From Methylobacterium thuringiense (GTDB lineage: Bacteria > Pseudomonadota > Alphaproteobacteria > Rhizobiales > Beijerinckiaceae): DNA of 63,238 bases. A program made the position numbers and the translations under genes. The notes beneath the pieces were generated by a model. It saw only the letters and a program-made list of their open reading frames with translations. It was not told the DNA's origin and did no database searches. Of the stretch, positions 60,838 through 63,238 are shown piece by piece. Position 1 is the first letter of the stretch; every line of letters starts with the position of its first letter. The DNA lies in contig NZ_BPRA01000035.1 in assembly GCF_022179645.1 (NCBI RefSeq), forward strand, positions 1 through 63,238, in the 5' to 3' direction.

Positions 60838-61536
60838 TCAACTCGCCTTCAGCCCGTCGAGTTCATCGAGGCCGCCGCCATCGGCATAGGCCGTCTTGAA
60901 GCTCTCGCGTGTCTTCCAGCGCTGCCAGAAGCGGTCGAGCTGCTCGAAGCGCTCGTCCAGCGGCGTGGCGCAGACCGGATATTTCGAGAAGGCGATCGCC
61001 GTGCAGAGCGTGATGTCCGCGAATGTCGGTTGGTCGCCCCCGAGCAGCCAGTCGCGCCCGTCGGCGAGGTGGCGGTCCACCAGTCCGGCATGACTGAGCG
61101 CCTCCTTGCGGCAGTGCTCGCCCCATTGCGGGTTGGAGGTCAGCTCCAGCTTGGGTCCGAGGCCCTGGTGCAGCACGTGGAACATCGTCGTGATCCGATA
61201 GAGGATCTGCACCCAGATCCGGTCGTCCCACATCGCGTCCTGCGCCTGTTCCAGCGCCGTCCCGCCCATGATGGCCCGGCCGGGAAAGCTCTGGTCGAGA
61301 TAGCGGGCGATGGCCGCGCTCTCGGAGAGCGTGCCGCCGCCGGGAAGCTCCAGCGTCGGCGTCTCGCCCCAGGGGTTGCGTTTCAGGTGCCGCCATCCGC
61401 GCTGCTCGCCGGCGGGTGCCATGGCGAGCAGCCGCTCCTCGACCCGGTCGGCGATGCCCTTCTCGTGGATGAGAAGGCGCACCCGCTGCGGGTTCGGGAA
61501 GACGGAGGGCGACGTGTAGAGCGTCAGCCTGTCCAT
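60838..61536 (-). CDS. glutathione S-transferase family protein
   Basis: A 232-residue GST. The N-terminal thioredoxin-like domain (MDRLTLYTSPSVFPNPQRVR) places a serine/tyrosine-type active site at about residue 8-10, with the cis-Pro and the gamma-glutamyl site in TPTLELPGGGTLSESAAIAR. The C-terminal all-helical domain includes the N-capping block WLLGGDQPTFADITL. It is most like bacterial GSTs of unclear substrate. It lies 7 nt downstream of the Ohr gene on the same strand, so it is cotranscribed with it. Confidence 0.9.
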   Translation of the reverse strand: MDRLTLYTSPSVFPNPQRVRLLIHEKGIADRVEERLLAMAPAGEQRGWRHLKRNPWGETPTLELPGGGTLSESAAIARYLDQSFPGRAIMGGTALEQAQDAMWDDRIWVQILYRITTMFHVLHQGLGPKLELTSNPQWGEHCRKEALSHAGLVDRHLADGRDWLLGGDQPTFADITLCTAIAFSKYPVCATPLDERFEQLDRFWQRWKTRESFKTAYADGGGLDELDGLKAS

Positions 61537-61543
61537 GACTGCC

Positions 61544-61969
61544 TCAGGCGACCGTCAGGCCGACATCGACGTTGCCGCGCGTGGCGTTCGAGTACGGGCA
61601 GATCTGGTGCGCGGCGTCGACGAGCGACTGTGCCTCGGCCTTGTCGAGGCCCGGCAGGGTGATGGTGAGGTCGGCGGTGATGCCGAAGCCGCCCTCCGAG
61701 CGCGGGCCGATGCCGACCTTGGCGGTGACGGTGGTGTCGGCCGGGATCTTGGCCTTGGCCTGGGCGCCGGCGACCTTCAGCGCGCCGAGGAAGCAGGCTG
61801 CATAGCCCGAAGCGAAGAGCTGCTCGGGGTTGGCGCCCGGACCGCCTGCGCCGCCGAGTTCCTTCGGGGTCGAGAGCTTCACCTCGAAGCTGCCGTCCTC
61901 TGTCTTGGCCGAACCGTCGCGGCCGCCATTGGCGGTGGCAGTGGTGCGGTATTTCACGTCGACGGTCAT
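61544..61969 (-). CDS. organic hydroperoxide resistance protein (Ohr/OsmC family)
   Basis: Thiol peroxidase reducing fatty-acid and other organic hydroperoxides. It is 141 residues from ATG 61969; the frame open to 62113 is leader. The two redox cysteines are in FASGYAACFLGALKVAG and AAHQICPYSNATRGN, the Ohr pattern. Other family marks are GPGANPEQL and VDVGLTVA at the C-terminus. It is first of an ohr-GST pair and probably controlled by an OhrR/MarR repressor through the palindrome at 62046-62057. Confidence 0.93.
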   Translation of the reverse strand: MTVDVKYRTTATANGGRDGSAKTEDGSFEVKLSTPKELGGAGGPGANPEQLFASGYAACFLGALKVAGAQAKAKIPADTTVTAKVGIGPRSEGGFGITADLTITLPGLDKAEAQSLVDAAHQICPYSNATRGNVDVGLTVA

Positions 61970-62045
61970 GCTGGACTCCCTGGATTCCGGTCGGGGCCGG
62001 ATCGGCGTCATGAGCCGGTGCCCCGTCTCGTCCAAGGCTTTATAG

Positions 62046-62057
62046 ATTGCGCGCAAT
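62046..62057. promoter_or_regulatory. candidate OhrR/MarR-type operator upstream of ohr
   Basis: Perfect 12-bp palindrome ATTGCGCGCAAT, in an AT-rich flank with TTTATAG to its left (62039-62045; CTATAAA on the coding strand, possible -10). It lies 76 nt before the ohr ATG. AT-ended palindromes at this place are typical for MarR-family OhrR sites. No ohrR gene is next to it in the window. Confidence 0.5.
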
Positions 62058-62129
62058 TTAGTTACGTGCGCTGGCGCACATGGACGATGCCGATCGGCTT
62101 TGGGTGCGATCAACGCACGCCGACGCGCC

Positions 62130-63238
62130 TCAGGACTTCATCCGGACATAGGTCCCCGGGGCCGGGCCGAGGGAGGGCAGGGGACCTTCGCCGGGGATGC
62201 GGGCGGGGACGCGCTCGGGCGCCTGGGCCTCCAGCCATTTGAACCAGTAGGGCCACCATGAGCCCTCGTGCTCGGTCGCGGCCTGGACCCAGTCCTCGAA
62301 CCGGCCCTTGGCCGGCCCCCCGGTGCGGAAGCCGTATTTCGCTTTCTTGCCCGGCGGGTTGACCACGCCGGCGATGTGGCCGGAGCCGGCCAGCACGTAG
62401 TCGACCTTGCCGCCGAACTTGCCCGACCCTTCGAACACCGAGAGCGCGGGGGCGATATGGTCCTCGCGGGTGGCGAGGTTGAAGATCGGCACCTTCACCT
62501 TCTTGAGGTCGAGCTTGACGTTGCCGAGGACCATCTGGCCCTTCGCCAGCGTATTGTTGAGGTAGCAGTTGCGCAGGTAGAACGAGTGGTTCGCCTCCGG
62601 CATCCGCGTGGAATCGGCGTTCCAGTAGAGCAGGTCGAAGGGCAGCGGCGCTTTCCCTTTCACGTAGTTGTTGACCACGTAGCTCCAGATCAGGTCGCTG
62701 GGCCTGAGCATGTTGAAGGCGCTCGCCATGCGGGAGCCGTCGAGGTAGCCGCGCTCCTTCATGCGCTCCTCGACGATCTGGATCTGCTCCTCGTCGGCGA
62801 AGACCTTGAGGTCGCCGGCATGGGTGAAGTCGACCTGCGTCGTCAGGAAGGTCGTGCTCTTGATCCGGGTGTTGCCGCTGGCGGCCTGCGCCGCCATCGT
62901 CACCGCGAGCAGCGTGCCGCCGACGCAGTAGCCGGCGGCCGAGACCTCGGTCTCGCCGGTGGCGATGCCGATCTGGTCGATCGCCGTCTCGATGCCCTCG
63001 CGCATGTAGGACTCGAAGTCCTTGTCGCGGTGGCGCTCGTCGGGATTGACCCAGGAGATCACGAAGACCGTCAGCCCCTGGGAGACCATCCAGCCGATCA
63101 GGCTCTTCGTCGGATTGAGGTCGAGGATGTAGAACTTGTTGATCCAGGGCGGCACGATCAGGAACGGGCGCTTGAGCACCGTCTCGGTCTTCGGCGCGTA
63201 CTGGAGCAGCTCCATCAGGTCGTCTACCGCAACGACCT
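62130..63238 (-). CDS. phaC: polyhydroxyalkanoate synthase, class I type (5' part outside window)
   Basis: Polymerises 3-hydroxyacyl-CoA into polyhydroxyalkanoate granules. Only the C-terminal part, about 368 residues, is in the window. The frame remains open past the right edge, so the ATG inside at 63215 is not the start. The lipase-box-like motif [11 protein letters not shown] holds the catalytic cysteine. The following Asp and His are in [11 protein letters not shown] and [14 protein letters not shown]. Other family blocks are [14 protein letters not shown] and WWPYWFKWL. Divergence of the end ([12 protein letters not shown]) is normal. Its 3' end is 160 nt from the ohr start. Confidence 0.95.
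   Translation of the reverse strand, partial: VVAVDDLMELLQYAPKTETVLKRPFLIVPPWINKFYILDLNPTKSLIGWMVSQGLTVFVISWVNPDERHRDKDFESYMREGIETAIDQIGIATGETEVSAAGYCVGGTLLAVTMAAQAASGNTRIKSTTFLTTQVDFTHAGDLKVFADEEQIQIVEERMKERGYLDGSRMASAFNMLRPSDLIWSYVVNNYVKGKAPLPFDLLYWNADSTRMPEANHSFYLRNCYLNNTLAKGQMVLGNVKLDLKKVKVPIFNLATREDHIAPALSVFEGSGKFGGKVDYVLAGSGHIAGVVNPPGKKAKYGFRTGGPAKGRFEDWVQAATEHEGSWWPYWFKWLEAQAPERVPARIPGEGPLPSLGPAPGTYVRMKS

Overview
The window is a high-GC, gene-dense stretch of an alphaproteobacterial chromosome. The organism is probably a facultative methylotroph of the Methylobacterium/Methylorubrum group. That assignment is inferred from a 557-residue formate-tetrahydrofolate ligase, a membrane-bound formate dehydrogenase locus, a class I-type polyhydroxyalkanoate synthase, an alphaproteobacterial cytochrome oxidase cluster and the DUF2948-hisD-UPF0262-phosphatase gene order. 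No rRNA, tRNA, CRISPR array, prophage or insertion sequence was recognised.

Layout. 1-7 kb: a TonB-dependent siderophore-type receptor, a two-component system, three small unknown genes and a larger unknown protein. 7-11 kb: an NlpC/P60 protein facing the hisD cluster. 11-18.5 kb: an HMA-domain protein, an omega-aminotransferase, ftfL, galU, galE and a lytic transglycosylase, separated by palindromic repeats. 18.5-28.7 kb: an SGNH hydrolase, gltB/gltD, a secreted Ala/Pro-rich protein and fdhD. 29-39 kb: an aa3-type cytochrome c oxidase cluster (ctaC, ctaD, ctaB, a coxF-like gene, ctaG, ctaE, DUF983, SURF1, DUF4864) leading into thrC and an M16 peptidase. 39-47 kb, minus strand: formate dehydrogenase subunits, fdhE and selB. 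47-57.3 kb: esterase, RNA methyltransferase, small genes, a ketopantoate-reductase-like gene, guaB, a lipoprotein, a DHA2 transporter, DoxX and a repeat-containing secreted protein. 57.3-63.2 kb: a Bcr/CflA-type transporter, rlmE, an old yellow enzyme, a glutathione transferase, an Ohr protein and the 3' part of phaC.

The main result is that the formate dehydrogenase catalytic gene is not split. It reads through an in-frame UGA at 46268-46270, at the position where FdnG/FdhF-type enzymes carry selenocysteine. A SECIS-like hairpin begins 11 nt downstream, and selB lies in the same gene run. selA, selD and selC were not found in the window. Together with fdhD, fdhE and ftfL, the region holds two fates of formate: oxidation into the respiratory chain, and ATP-dependent capture on tetrahydrofolate.

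Other notable features are a 116-117 bp dispersed repeat with TACCAG/CTGGTA ends (12.5 and 58.8 kb, opposite orientations), large palindromic repeats around galU/galE that extend into the start of the lytic transglycosylase, a probable CTG start codon for an RNA methyltransferase, and several candidate operators.
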